Counted from the first letter of the stretch, positions 33,153-42,461 are shown. The stretch is 64,000 bases of DNA from Cupriavidus taiwanensis (GCF_900250115.1 NZ_LT984804.1:1131301-1195300), one strand, 5' to 3'. Translations and numbers: made by a program. The notes: generated by a model not told the origin, from the letters alone.

Positions 33153-35978
33153 CTAGGCGGACTTTGCTTCCGCATCCGTGGAAGTGGACAGGTATTTGTC
33201 CACCAGGCTGGCTAACTTCGTTTCCGTCGGATTAGGGTCGTGCCCCGGCGTCGGTGTCTTGTCTTTGCGTTCAAACGCGCCCGGCATCGGGCCGAAGCTG
33301 ACTTGCACGGGCCCAGGAGGAATGCCTTCAATGACGGCGCGACCCTGCGCATCGAGCGTTCCCTGACGTTGAGAACCATCAGCGAACTTCGCAAAGTACT
33401 GGGCGCCCGCAAGGCCTTCGTCGTCGTGATAGCGGTGATCAAGCATTAGCGTCGAGGGCGACATCGCTCCCACCGGCAGCGCCGCTAACTCCGCCGGACT
33501 CCCCCCAGCCCCCACCAACGGATGCCCAGCCCCCTTCACCGACAACAACCCCGGCGTCTCAAACGTAATCGCATTCCCGTCCAGCACGATCCGCGACGAG
33601 CCGCCGTGCAGCACCACCTTCTTCTGCGCCAGCACCTCGATGCCGTCGGTCGATGACGTCACCGTCACGGCCTTGTCCGCCATGACAGCCAGCGCATCGG
33701 TATGCGCCTGGATGGAAACCGGTCCGCCGGCCGCAATCGCGCGAATGCCATGGTGCTGGCTGAACAGGCTCACGCCCTTGGCTGCCGCCGCGGCGACGGT
33801 GTTGCCGGCGCCGACATGCCAGTCAGCCTGTGCCAGGCCCAGCAGGTGCCGTCCGGCAAAGATGCTGGTGGTGGCCTGCGTGGCCAGTGCGATCGAACTG
33901 GGCGATTCCGCGAGGAGCCACGGTTGCCCGAAGCGCTCGGCGGCGGTGCCCGTATCCGGGCGCTTGGCGTCCTGCTCGTTGACCCGGTCCGGATAACTGC
34001 CGTCCTGTTGCGGGTCGATGGCCTTGGTCAGCGGTTCGAAGGCGGCGACGGCGCCCAGCGGCAGCGCCTGCTGCGAGGTGGCGGCATCGGACAGGCGCTG
34101 GGCGGTACGCTCTGCGGCAGTGATCTGCCCGCGCGCCTCGCGGATGTCGAGCATGGTGCCGCCGGCCCTCGCCTGGACGGTGGTCGACAGCAGCAGGCCG
34201 TTGCCGGCGCGCACGATGGCCCAGGCGTCGGTGCGCAGTTCAGCGCCGGTGCCGCGCCAGGCGCCGCGTTCACCGCTCGCTGGCGGCTGCGCGATTACGT
34301 AGCCAAGGTTGAGCTGGGTATCGGCGGCGGAACTGGCCAGGCGCATGCGCAACTGGCCGGTGTTGTCGTCGACCACCCACTGGTTGTAGCCGCCGTCGGC
34401 GAGGTTGTGCGAATGCCAGCCGGACAGCGCCGTGTTCAGCGGCGCCTCGCTGGCGGGCCAGGGCAGGGCGTCCTGTTCGTTGTGCAGCTGCGCCACCACC
34501 ATCGGACGGTCGATGTCGCCATCGAGGTAGGTCAGCATGACCTCGGTGCCGGCGCGGGGCAGGTGATGCGCGCCCCAGTTGGGGCCGGCCGCGGCGGTGG
34601 CCACGCGCACCCAGGCGGTGACCTGGGTCAGGTCGTCCTGGGCCGGGTCGGCGGCGGTGTCGGCACGGGGGTCAGCCATCGGTGCGCGCAGCCAGGGCAG
34701 GCGCACGCGTACGCGATGGTCGCGCTCGGTGGTCAGCGGGGCGCCGCCTTCGGCGATGACGACGGCAGGCTGGCCTTCCGGAGCGGTGGGCTTGGGCGAG
34801 TACACCGGCACGGTCGGCGCATCGGCGCGCACGGCTTCGAAGCGGTTGCGGTAGCTGCCGGCTTCGATGTCGGACAGGCCCAGCAGCAATGCTACTTCGG
34901 CACCCAGATTGTTGGCGGCCTCATGGCGCACGGCCAGGGTGACGAACTCGTTCGCGGCGGTATCGAAGTGCCCGGTGAGGGTGAAGCGTTCGCCGGCACC
35001 CAGGGCGCGCACGCTGCCTTCGCCCGCATAGCGCAGGTAGCGGCTTTCATGCGCTTGCGCCTGCAACTGCGCGGCGCGCCGGGCCGCGTCGGCGTCAGGA
35101 AAGCGATAGGTGCCGCGGGTCTCGAAAGATTCCAGCGTCGGCCATTCGCCCAGGCTCTCGCTGCTGCCATCGCCCGCTGTCGCGGCCAGGAACTTATAGT
35201 CCCACGAGGCAACCGTGACGGCATTGGTGCCGGTGGCTGCCTGCAGCGACCAGTGGTCGATGGCGTCTTCGCGCTCGGTCGCGGCGCTGCGGTGGAAGCG
35301 GATGCTGGCCTGCGCGCAGGCGGGGCGTTCGGCCTGGGTGTCGAAGATCACCAGGCAATGGCGGGACTGGGGCTTGTCGTCCTGGGCCGACGTTTCGGCG
35401 TCGTCCTGCTGATGCTCGAAGCGGTAGGACAGGCCTTCCTCGGCCAGCAGGCGCGTGACAAAGGCCAGGTCCGTCTCGCGATACTGGCAGCAGATGGAGC
35501 GCTTGCGCATCGGCTGGCCAACTGCCATGCGGAATTGAGCGAGCGGGTAATCCGCCAGGACGTCTTCGATGATCTCCAGTGCAGTCTTGTCCTGGTAGAC
35601 GTAGCAATCCGTGCGTGCGCACAGGTGATCGAACCAGGTGCCCACCGTCAGGCGGTAGCGGGCCAGGCCGCCGTCGCCGCCGATGGCCGCGCAGGTCTGC
35701 ACATAGCCGTGCCAGGCGCGGCGCGTGCCGTCGGCAAGCATCAGGCGCAGCGTGATTTCCTCGGTGGCCAGGCGCGCGGTGTCCAGGTGTGCGGACGGGC
35801 TAAGGCAATCAATCTGCAGCTGGAAGGGCGTGCAGACCCCCTCCTGCGCGACGAAGCGCTCCACGACCAGGTCGTCTGCGGTAAGCGCCGTCTCCAGGGT
35901 GATCTGGCGCGTGCGCTGGCCGAGAAGGCCGGACAGCGCGGCCATCGCGGAGGAGGGGTAAGAGGACAAGGGCTTCAT
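33153..35978 (-). CDS. vgrG: VgrG/TssI spike protein with transthyretin-like tail
   Basis: A 941-residue T6SS tip protein. It has gp27-like domains in the first 400 residues (TRQITLETALTADDLVVERF, CQYRETDLAFVTRLLAEEGLSYRFEH), a gp5 OB-fold (HRVRVRLPWLRAPMADP, GAHHLPRAGTEVMLTYLDGDIDRPMVV), and a DUF2345 beta-needle (LLGLAQADWHVGAGNTV, KKVVLHGGSSRIVLDGN). After the needle comes a tail of about 110 residues (YFAKFADGSQRQGTLDAQGR, VIEGIPPGPVQVSF) that resembles a transthyretin-like effector-docking domain. It forms the head of the tail-effector-immunity cassettes transcribed after it and lies downstream of tssJKL. Confidence 0.92.
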   Translation of the reverse strand: MKPLSSYPSSAMAALSGLLGQRTRQITLETALTADDLVVERFVAQEGVCTPFQLQIDCLSPSAHLDTARLATEEITLRLMLADGTRRAWHGYVQTCAAIGGDGGLARYRLTVGTWFDHLCARTDCYVYQDKTALEIIEDVLADYPLAQFRMAVGQPMRKRSICCQYRETDLAFVTRLLAEEGLSYRFEHQQDDAETSAQDDKPQSRHCLVIFDTQAERPACAQASIRFHRSAATEREDAIDHWSLQAATGTNAVTVASWDYKFLAATAGDGSSESLGEWPTLESFETRGTYRFPDADAARRAAQLQAQAHESRYLRYAGEGSVRALGAGERFTLTGHFDTAANEFVTLAVRHEAANNLGAEVALLLGLSDIEAGSYRNRFEAVRADAPTVPVYSPKPTAPEGQPAVVIAEGGAPLTTERDHRVRVRLPWLRAPMADPRADTAADPAQDDLTQVTAWVRVATAAAGPNWGAHHLPRAGTEVMLTYLDGDIDRPMVVAQLHNEQDALPWPASEAPLNTALSGWHSHNLADGGYNQWVVDDNTGQLRMRLASSAADTQLNLGYVIAQPPASGERGAWRGTGAELRTDAWAIVRAGNGLLLSTTVQARAGGTMLDIREARGQITAAERTAQRLSDAATSQQALPLGAVAAFEPLTKAIDPQQDGSYPDRVNEQDAKRPDTGTAAERFGQPWLLAESPSSIALATQATTSIFAGRHLLGLAQADWHVGAGNTVAAAAAKGVSLFSQHHGIRAIAAGGPVSIQAHTDALAVMADKAVTVTSSTDGIEVLAQKKVVLHGGSSRIVLDGNAITFETPGLLSVKGAGHPLVGAGGSPAELAALPVGAMSPSTLMLDHRYHDDEGLAGAQYFAKFADGSQRQGTLDAQGRAVIEGIPPGPVQVSFGPMPGAFERKDKTPTPGHDPNPTETKLASLVDKYLSTSTDAEAKSA

Positions 35979-36056
35979 CGGAGCATCGTCGCGCTAGAGG
36001 GGACGGTAGGCGGTCAAGCAGGCGGCAAGACCGTCATCGATGGCATCAACGCGGCA

Positions 36057-36851
36057 TCAGGGCAGCGAGATGGTCAGGTGCGAATAGCGCGGGCCCAGCT
36101 TGATCACCTGCGAGTAGCCCTGCAGCGTGTCGCTGGTCTGCGAGCGCAGCGTAGTCGACAGTCCAAGGAAGGCCAGCAGGGCGATCAACGCAAAGACCGC
36201 GCCGAAGATCCACAGCGGGGTTTCGCGCTTTAGCGCGTGAGAGATCTTGTCCGGGATCGGCCATTGCGGGGCGAAGGCGGCACGCTTGCCCTTGATTGCC
36301 GAGATCTCGTCGCCCAGGCGCGCGGTCAGGTAGGCCAGCTTCTCCGGCCCCTCCAGGATGTACTTGCCGCGGAACCCCAGCAGCAGGCACATATGGAACA
36401 CTTCCAGCGCCTGCAGGCGCGGGGCGCCCTGCGCGCGCAGTTCTTCCAGCTTGGTGAAGAAGCCTTCGCCGGCCAGTTGCTCGCCGAACAGCACCAGTTG
36501 CAGCGGACGCCGCTCCCACGTGCTGCGGATGCTGAAGTTCGACGCGAGGATGGTTTCGTCGATGGCGGCACAGAACGCGTACTTGGCATCGAAGATGTCT
36601 TCCGCCGAGACGTTGAGCCGCTTGGCGCCACGCTCGAAGTCATCGAGGAACTCGCGCACCTTCTGCAGGAACTCTTCGGCGCTGCCCGGTTGCTGGCCGT
36701 TGCGCAGCAGGAACAGCATGAAAAAACCATCGTAGAGCAGATCGAGCAGGGTGCGGGCGTGCATGGCGCCATCGGCGGAGCCGCCGGCGGCCGGGGATGG
36801 CTGGCCGACCGGGGAGGCACCAAACAGCGAGGGTGTGGAGGTAGCGCTCAT
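36057..36851 (-). CDS. tssL: T6SS membrane-complex protein TssL (IcmH/DotU family)
   Basis: A 264-residue DotU-family protein, part of the TssJLM envelope complex. It has the typical RTLLDLLYDGFFMLFLLRNG start of the cytoplasmic domain, AKYAFCAAIDETILAS, and HMCLLLGFRGKYI, then a single C-terminal membrane anchor (WIFGAVFALIALLAFLGL). There is no fused OmpA/peptidoglycan-binding domain; a separate OmpA/BON protein is encoded at 59454–60338. Its start overlaps the tssK stop by ATGA (36848–36851), so it is translationally coupled. Confidence 0.93.
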   Translation of the reverse strand: MSATSTPSLFGASPVGQPSPAAGGSADGAMHARTLLDLLYDGFFMLFLLRNGQQPGSAEEFLQKVREFLDDFERGAKRLNVSAEDIFDAKYAFCAAIDETILASNFSIRSTWERRPLQLVLFGEQLAGEGFFTKLEELRAQGAPRLQALEVFHMCLLLGFRGKYILEGPEKLAYLTARLGDEISAIKGKRAAFAPQWPIPDKISHALKRETPLWIFGAVFALIALLAFLGLSTTLRSQTSDTLQGYSQVIKLGPRYSHLTISLP

Positions 36852-38194
36852 GATGTCACCGCGATGAGTTCAAGTTTGAGTTCCCGGATGCCGGCCGGGG
36901 TGTAGATGGTGATGGTCTGGGCCTGCAGCATGCGGTCGTAGAGCGCGCCGCGCGACTCGATCGCGAAATAGCACGCACCCGGACGCACCGGGATGGCAGG
37001 CGGCACCTGCGGCGTGTAGCTCAGCGGCACACCCGGCATCGACGACAGCACCAGCTTGTCCACGTCATCCGGGGCGCCGACCTTGAAGCGGCTTGGAATG
37101 GCCTCGACCAGCTCGGCCACGGGCATATCCGCGCTGACCGACAGGTAGAAGCTGGTCTTGTCGTCGATCTTGCCGGAATCCAGCCGCCCCAGATGGAAAG
37201 AGGGGCGGGTCTCGTCCAGCGCGATCGAAAAGTAGCGCGTGGAGATGACGGTATCGAGCAAGTCGCGGATGATGCTGTCCAGCCGGGCAAAGACGGGGCC
37301 CGGGCTGTCGTGGTCATAGACGGGAAGATCGGCCAGCGTGTGGCTCTTGGAAAAGGTCATCAGAGCGCCGGCCAGGCGCAGCATTTCCTGGAACAGGCGC
37401 TCGGGATGCAGTTCGGGATGGTGGAACAGGTGCGCCAGCGCGGCGAAGGACGCATTGGCTGTGTGCAGCAGCCAGAACGACGCGATATCGCCCGAGCGGA
37501 ACTCGATGATGTTCTTGGTGGGTTCGCGATGGAAACCGTACAGCGCGTTGACCTTGGCCTGAAGAGCGTCGATCAGCCGCCGCAGGCGCAGGTACAGCAC
37601 CGCCGACGCGTTGATCGACAAGCTCGGGGAGACAAAGGTCTCGTCCAGTTCAAAGCCGCCGGTGGCGGTACGCCGGATGCGCACGACCGGCAGGGAGATG
37701 AACTGGTCGCGCGGCTCGGTCTCAGCCACCAGCCGCACGGCTTTCTTCAGGTAGGTGATGGCGGCCGGCTCCGCTTCGGTGAACAGGTCCGACGTATCGG
37801 TCTGCAGGCCGATATAACGGGATGACAGCGAGCCTTCCACGTCGTCGCGGTAGTTGCCGCCGGCATCGTGCAGCGGTTGCAGGGCGAGGTAGAAGGTCAG
37901 TTCCGAAGTGCCCGCGGGCATGGCGTCCAGCACCACTGGCGGTGGCAGTTCATCGGCCTGGGGCGCGGAATAGAGTTCGCCGTCGGGGAAGAACAGCGAC
38001 AGCTCGGTCACGCGCAGCACCCCGCTGGCGAGTGCATCCGTGTCGAAACCGGCATTGCGCACGCCCCAGCCATAGGGTTGGATCACCTGCGCGGTGGCGT
38101 GCAGGCGCGACTCATGGTACGCGTCCTGCCGCTGGAAATGCTGGGGCCGCAGAAACAGGCCTTCGCCCCACAGAATCTTGGCGGAATAACTCAC
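36848..38194 (-). CDS. tssK: T6SS baseplate subunit TssK
   Basis: A 448-residue TssK (ImpJ/VasE) protein, which docks the baseplate to the TssLM membrane complex. It begins with the diagnostic KILWGEGLFLRPQHFQRQD and later shows LPVVRIRRT and FWLLHTANASFAALAHLFHHPELHPERLF. The start codon is GTG (38192–38194); no ATG gives the conserved N-terminus. It is coupled to tssL by a 4-bp overlap and lies 38 bp after tssJ. Confidence 0.95.
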   Translation of the reverse strand: MSYSAKILWGEGLFLRPQHFQRQDAYHESRLHATAQVIQPYGWGVRNAGFDTDALASGVLRVTELSLFFPDGELYSAPQADELPPPVVLDAMPAGTSELTFYLALQPLHDAGGNYRDDVEGSLSSRYIGLQTDTSDLFTEAEPAAITYLKKAVRLVAETEPRDQFISLPVVRIRRTATGGFELDETFVSPSLSINASAVLYLRLRRLIDALQAKVNALYGFHREPTKNIIEFRSGDIASFWLLHTANASFAALAHLFHHPELHPERLFQEMLRLAGALMTFSKSHTLADLPVYDHDSPGPVFARLDSIIRDLLDTVISTRYFSIALDETRPSFHLGRLDSGKIDDKTSFYLSVSADMPVAELVEAIPSRFKVGAPDDVDKLVLSSMPGVPLSYTPQVPPAIPVRPGACYFAIESRGALYDRMLQAQTITIYTPAGIRELKLELIAVTS

Positions 38195-38232
38195 GTTTGC
38201 CTTGGTTGTCGTTGTTGGTGCCCGGTGCCGCG

Positions 38233-38943
38233 TCAGGTACGGCAGCCCGCGGCAGATACAAGGTTGAGGTTGCTGCTGGCCGCGGCGCCCGCCGGCGTGA
38301 TGGCATCGCCGACGGTCAGCGTCATGGCGCAGGCGTGCAGGCCGATGGTCACCCCGGACTTCTCGCTCTTGGCGGTGTCGAAGGCGAACTTCCAGCGCTG
38401 CGGGGCAGGGCTGCGGAACAGTGCCACCACGCCGAACGTGCCTGCCTCGCGCGTAACCTTTTCCACGATTTCATAGCGCTGGCCAGGAATTAGAGTCATC
38501 TCTCTAACTTGTACCAGGTCGGCGCCCAGTGTCTTCTGCTCTCGTTGCGGGTCGATGAAGGCATCGAATGGCGCCTGCAGGAAGCTGGTCGGGTCTTTCA
38601 GCTTGTAGAGCCGCACCACGATGGCCGCGGGCCGGTTATCGGCCGCCGCATTGAGGTTGGTGCCCGCGTACAGCTTGAGCGGGACTTCGCGCGGCGGCTT
38701 CTGCGATTCCGGCAGGTTGGAGGGCTTGAGTCCCACCGCCTCCAGCGCGCCGCTGGCCGCGCCCGCCAGCAGCGTGCTGCCGACCGCGCACCCTGTCAGC
38801 ATCGCGGTACAGGCAACCGCCGCCAGGCCTGCGGCCAGCCTGCCTGGAACAGCCGCGGCGGCACTACACGGGCGTTGCTGTGCTGGCTCGCTACCCGGTT
38901 GCCGGCCGAATTCAATTTGGCGCATGACAGGATTTAGAAGCAT
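38233..38943 (-). CDS. tssJ: T6SS outer-membrane lipoprotein TssJ
   Basis: A lipoprotein of 236 residues from the first ATG, or 230 from the ATG at 38925. The lipobox is LTGC. The mature domain is a transthyretin-like TssJ/SciN fold with VPLKLYAGTNLNAAADNRP, AIVVRLYKLKDPTSFLQAPFD, and a late FDTAKSEKSGVTIGLHACAM. It anchors TssM to the outer membrane. The n-region before the hydrophobic core is unusually long, so the start is uncertain. First gene of the minus-strand tssJKL-vgrG unit, divergent from the TPR lipoprotein and tssB operon. Confidence 0.88.
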   Translation of the reverse strand: MLLNPVMRQIEFGRQPGSEPAQQRPCSAAAAVPGRLAAGLAAVACTAMLTGCAVGSTLLAGAASGALEAVGLKPSNLPESQKPPREVPLKLYAGTNLNAAADNRPAAIVVRLYKLKDPTSFLQAPFDAFIDPQREQKTLGADLVQVREMTLIPGQRYEIVEKVTREAGTFGVVALFRSPAPQRWKFAFDTAKSEKSGVTIGLHACAMTLTVGDAITPAGAAASSNLNLVSAAGCRT

Positions 38944-38976
38944 CTAATTCAGCAGTTTGGGACCAATCCGACAAAA

Positions 38977-39034
38977 TGGTAGAGAACTACCAAAAAGTAC
39001 TAATGCTGACAATATCTTCCGATCGGTTGTCAGC
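38977..39034. promoter_or_regulatory. Two inverted repeats in the divergent T6SS control region
   Basis: The 239-bp gap between tssJ and the TPR lipoprotein gene is distinctly AT-rich. It contains TGGTAG-AGAA-CTACCA at 38977–38992 and GCTGACAA-N14-TTGTCAGC at 39005–39034, both perfect. They lie 34–91 bp upstream of the tssJ start and about 150–205 bp upstream of the lipoprotein start, and could be operators controlling both arms of the locus. Confidence 0.5.
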
Positions 39035-39182
39035 CGTAAGCGGCAGAGTGTACTATTCCGGCCAATTCTGGTTCAACACAGTTCTGGCATTCTTGGCATT
39101 TGGCATTTTTCCTAGCGCGAATCTCGCCAAGGCCACGCCCGAATCGCCCCGCCGCAATCTCGAACTTTCACAGAGACTCGCC

Positions 39183-39809
39183 GTGAACGACTACAAGCCC
39201 AAGTCAGGAATCCAACGCACCCTGGTGATGCTGGCCAGCTCCGCCGTGCTGCTAGCCGGCTGCGCAACCTTCAATCCGGGGCCGCAGAGCGATGAGTCGT
39301 TCATGCAAAGCATGTCCGAGGCCGAGGCGGCACTGACCAGCGGCCAGCGCGACCAGGCCCTCAGCCTGTTCGAGCAGATCGCCAAGAACAATCCGACGCG
39401 CGAAGAGCCGTGGTCGCGCATGGCGCAGATCCAGTTCGGCGCCGAGCACTACCCGCAAGCAATCGTCGCGGCCGAAGAGGCGCTGCAGCGCGACGCCACC
39501 GACCGCAAGGCCAAGAGCGTGCTGGCGGTAAGCGGCCTGCGCGTGGCGCGCCGCTCGCTGCAGGAACTGCGCGCCGACAGCGCCCTGGCTGGCGACGTCC
39601 GCTCCGACGCCCAGTTGCTGGCCCAGATGCTGCGCGACACGCTGGGCGAGCAGGTGCTGTTCCCGCGCGACAAGAATGCCGCGCCCGTGGCCAAGCCGGC
39701 CCCGCGCCGCCGTGCCGCGCCTGCCAAGCCGACGGCCGCCGCGGCGCAACCGGCCCAGCCCGCAGCGTCGGGCGGCGGCAGCGCAGACCCGTTCGGCGCC
39801 CTGCGCTGA
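39183..39809 (+). CDS. T6SS-associated TPR lipoprotein
   Basis: A 208-residue lipoprotein preceding tssB. A signal peptide with lipobox (VLLAGCATF) is followed by tetratricopeptide-like helices (MSEAEAALTSGQRDQALSLFEQIAKNNP; YPQAIVAAEEALQRD) and a Pro/Ala-rich, probably disordered tail. GTG at 39183 is chosen because it gives a normal signal peptide; the frame is open to 38976 but that part covers the promoter region. Similar TPR lipoproteins precede tssB in Burkholderiales T6SS clusters. Its exact role (envelope assembly or regulation) is not established from the sequence. Confidence 0.8.
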   Translation: MNDYKPKSGIQRTLVMLASSAVLLAGCATFNPGPQSDESFMQSMSEAEAALTSGQRDQALSLFEQIAKNNPTREEPWSRMAQIQFGAEHYPQAIVAAEEALQRDATDRKAKSVLAVSGLRVARRSLQELRADSALAGDVRSDAQLLAQMLRDTLGEQVLFPRDKNAAPVAKPAPRRRAAPAKPTAAAAQPAQPAASGGGSADPFGALR

Positions 39810-39845
39810 TATTCAGACCGGATTCCGCCAGATCGGAGAGTAGTG

Positions 39846-40361
39846 ATGGCCAAGAAAGAAAGTGTCCAGAAGCGCCTGCAGAAGGTGCGTCCCCCGCGCG
39901 TGCAACTGACGTACGACGTCGAGAAGGGCGATGCCATCGAGCAGAAGGAACTGCCCTTTGTCGTGGGCGTGGTGGCTGACCTGTCGGGGCAGTCCGAAGT
40001 GGTCCAGCCCAAGCTGCGCGACCGCAAGTTCGTCAACATCGACCGCGACAACTTCGACGACGTGATGGCCGGCATCGAGCCGCGCGCGGCGTTCCAGGTG
40101 CCGAACACGCTTTCCGAGGAAGGCGGCAAGTTTGGCGTGGAGCTGAAGTTCCATTCCCTCGAAGACTTCAATCCCGAAGCCGTGGTCGAGCAGATCGAGC
40201 CGCTGCGCAAGCTGCTCGAGGCGCGCTCCAAGCTGGCCGACCTGCGCAACAAGCTGGCAGGCAACGACAAGCTGGAAGACCTGCTGTCGGAAGTCCTGAC
40301 CAACACCGAGTCGCTGCAGAAGCTCGGTGCCAATGCCAGGAACGGGGGCGACGATGCTTGA
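39846..40361 (+). CDS. tssB: T6SS sheath small subunit TssB
   Basis: A 171-residue TssB/VipA protein that forms the contractile sheath with TssC. Typical segments are KRLQKVRPPRVQLTYDVE, LPFVVGVVADLSGQ, RKFVNIDRDNFDDVMAGI and the C-terminal LRKLLEARSKLADLRNKLAGNDKLEDLL. CGGAGAG lies upstream of the ATG; a GTG three bases upstream of it is also in frame. It overlaps tssC by 8 bp, fitting the strict TssB:TssC stoichiometry. Confidence 0.96.
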   Translation: MAKKESVQKRLQKVRPPRVQLTYDVEKGDAIEQKELPFVVGVVADLSGQSEVVQPKLRDRKFVNIDRDNFDDVMAGIEPRAAFQVPNTLSEEGGKFGVELKFHSLEDFNPEAVVEQIEPLRKLLEARSKLADLRNKLAGNDKLEDLLSEVLTNTESLQKLGANARNGGDDA

Positions 40362-41844
40362 TAACCAGTCCGCTGGAGTGGCCCAGCCCGGTGCGGCTGT
40401 CGGCACGTTGAACCTGCTCGACGAGATCGTCGAGCAGAGCAAGGTGGCGAAGTCGGATTCCGAGCATGCGCGTGCCAAGGACATCATCGGCGAGCTGGTC
40501 AGCCAGGTGCTGGACGGCACCGTGGTGGTGTCCGACAACCTGTCGGCGACGCTGGATGCGCGCGTGGCCGAGCTGGACCGGCTGATCTCGGCGCAGCTCA
40601 GCGCCGTGATGCATGCGCCCGAGTTCCAGAAGCTGGAAAGTACGTGGCGCGGCCTGTCGTACCTGGTCAAGGAAACGCAGACCGGGACGATGATCAAGAT
40701 CAAGGCGTTGAACGCGACCAAGCGCGACCTGGTGCGTGACTTCAAGACCGCGATCGACTTCGACCAGAGCGCGCTGTTCAAGAAGGTCTACGAGGAAGAG
40801 TTCGGTACCTTCGGCGGCGCACCGTTCGGCGCGCTGATCGGCGACTACGAGATCACGCGCCAGCCCGAGGACGTCTATTTCATCGAGCAGATGTCGCACG
40901 TGGCTTCCGCCTCGCACGCACCGTTCATTGCGTCGGCGTCGCCGGAGCTGCTTGGCCTGGAGACCTTCGCTGACCTTGGCAAGCCGCGCGATCTGGCCAA
41001 GGTGTTCGATACCGTCGAATATGCCAAGTGGAAGTCGTTCCGCGAATCCGAGGATTCGCGCTACGTCGGCCTGACCATGCCGCGCTTCCTGGGGCGCCTG
41101 CCGTACAACCCGAAGGATGGCACCACGGTGGAGGGCTTCAACTTCGTCGAGGATGTGGACGGCACCGACCATGGCAAATACCTCTGGTGCAACGCCGCCT
41201 GGGCCTTCGGCGCGCGCCTGACCGCGGCCTTCGAAGACTTTGGCTGGTGCGCAGCCATCCGCGGCGTCGAAGGCGGTGGCCTGGTCGAAGACCTGCCGAC
41301 GCATACCTTCAAGACCGACGACGGCGAGATCGCGCTCAAGTGCCCGACCGAGATCGCCATCACCGATCGCCGCGAGAAGGAACTGAGCGACCTCGGCTTC
41401 ATCCCGCTGGTGCACTGCAAGAATTCGGACTATGCCGCGTTCTTCGCCGCCCAGTCGGTGCAGAAGCCCAAGAAGTACAACACCGACAGCGCCAACGCCA
41501 ATGCCGTGCTGTCGGCTCAGTTGCAGTACATCTTCTCCGTGTCGCGCGTGGCGCATTACCTTAAGGCCATGATGCGCGACAAGATCGGTAGCTTTGCTTC
41601 AGCGCAGAACGTGGAGAGCTTCCTGAACCGCTGGATCTCCCAATACGTTCTGCTGGACGATAACGCCAGCCAGGAGCAGAAGGCACAGTTCCCCTTGCGG
41701 GAGGCCTCGATCCAGGTGTCGGAGGTACCCGGCAAGCCGGGTACCTACCGCTCCGTCGCCTTCCTGCGCCCGCACTTCCAGCTTGACGAACTTTCGATCT
41801 CGCTGCGGCTGGTTGCGGATTTGCCGAAAGCGGCAAACTCCTGA
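40354..41844 (+). CDS. tssC: T6SS sheath large subunit TssC
   Basis: A 496-residue TssC/VipB (EvpB family) protein. Recognisable stretches are LDGTVVVSDNLSATLDARVAELD, ESTWRGLSYLVKET, FGALIGDYEI and EGFNFVEDVDGTDHGKYLW. It assembles with TssB into the cytoplasmic contractile sheath that is later taken apart by the ClpV ATPase encoded downstream. The start at 40354 (MLDNQSAG) lies inside the end of tssB behind a GGGGGCG ribosome binding site; an upstream in-frame ATG is less likely. Confidence 0.96.
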   Translation: MLDNQSAGVAQPGAAVGTLNLLDEIVEQSKVAKSDSEHARAKDIIGELVSQVLDGTVVVSDNLSATLDARVAELDRLISAQLSAVMHAPEFQKLESTWRGLSYLVKETQTGTMIKIKALNATKRDLVRDFKTAIDFDQSALFKKVYEEEFGTFGGAPFGALIGDYEITRQPEDVYFIEQMSHVASASHAPFIASASPELLGLETFADLGKPRDLAKVFDTVEYAKWKSFRESEDSRYVGLTMPRFLGRLPYNPKDGTTVEGFNFVEDVDGTDHGKYLWCNAAWAFGARLTAAFEDFGWCAAIRGVEGGGLVEDLPTHTFKTDDGEIALKCPTEIAITDRREKELSDLGFIPLVHCKNSDYAAFFAAQSVQKPKKYNTDSANANAVLSAQLQYIFSVSRVAHYLKAMMRDKIGSFASAQNVESFLNRWISQYVLLDDNASQEQKAQFPLREASIQVSEVPGKPGTYRSVAFLRPHFQLDELSISLRLVADLPKAANS

Positions 41845-41938
41845 CCGTGATCCCTGCGGGGGAATGCGGGCGCAGTACCTAGCAATGCCAGGAAACTGGC
41901 AAGAAGCCTAAATAGCGATTTTCATCGAGGGTCTTTCC

Positions 41939-42442
41939 ATGAAGGATATCTACGTCAAGTTCGGCAGCCCGGCAATAAAGGGCGAATCGCAAGACAAGGA
42001 CCACAAGGACTGGATCGAGGTCAACACCTGGAAGCACAGCATCACGCAGCCGCGTTCGGCCACCGCGTCGACCGCCGGCGGCCATACCGCCGAGCGCTGC
42101 GAGCACGGCGAGATGGTGTTCACCAAGGATCTGGACGTGGTCAGCCCGCTGCTGTACCAGCATGTGTCGGGCGGCACCACGTTCGACGAAGTCACCATCG
42201 ACTTCCTGCGTGCCGACGGTGAAGGCAAGCGCGTCAAGTACCTGGAGATCAAGCTGAAGAACGCCATCCTGGGTGCGGTGTCGGCCAACGTGGTTGCCGA
42301 GGGCATCCCCAGCGACAGCTTCACGCTGAAGTACGCTGCCGTGCAATGGAAGTACACGCAGCAGAAGATCGGCGGCAACCAGGGCGGCAACTCCCAGGGC
42401 GCCTGGAGCCTGACCAAGAACGACAAGACCTACTCGGTCTGA
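41939..42442 (+). CDS. hcp: T6SS inner tube protein Hcp (TssD)
   Basis: A 167-residue Hcp-family protein whose hexamers stack into the secreted inner tube. It begins MKDIYVKFGSPAIKGES and shows DWIEVNTWKHSITQP, AERCEHGEMVFTKDLD and a late LKYAAVQWKYTQQKI, all typical. GAGGGTCTTTCC precedes the ATG. A stem-loop directly after the stop may raise its level relative to the downstream baseplate genes. Confidence 0.96.
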   Translation: MKDIYVKFGSPAIKGESQDKDHKDWIEVNTWKHSITQPRSATASTAGGHTAERCEHGEMVFTKDLDVVSPLLYQHVSGGTTFDEVTIDFLRADGEGKRVKYLEIKLKNAILGAVSANVVAEGIPSDSFTLKYAAVQWKYTQQKIGGNQGGNSQGAWSLTKNDKTYSV

Positions 42443-42461
42443 CGTTCCTGCAGTCAAGCCT

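Noticed and set aside
39084..39112. TGGCATTCTTGGCATTTGGCA, considered as a sigma-54 promoter
   Set aside because: The GG and GC dinucleotides are spaced 8 nt apart rather than 10, so the -24/-12 pattern is not met.
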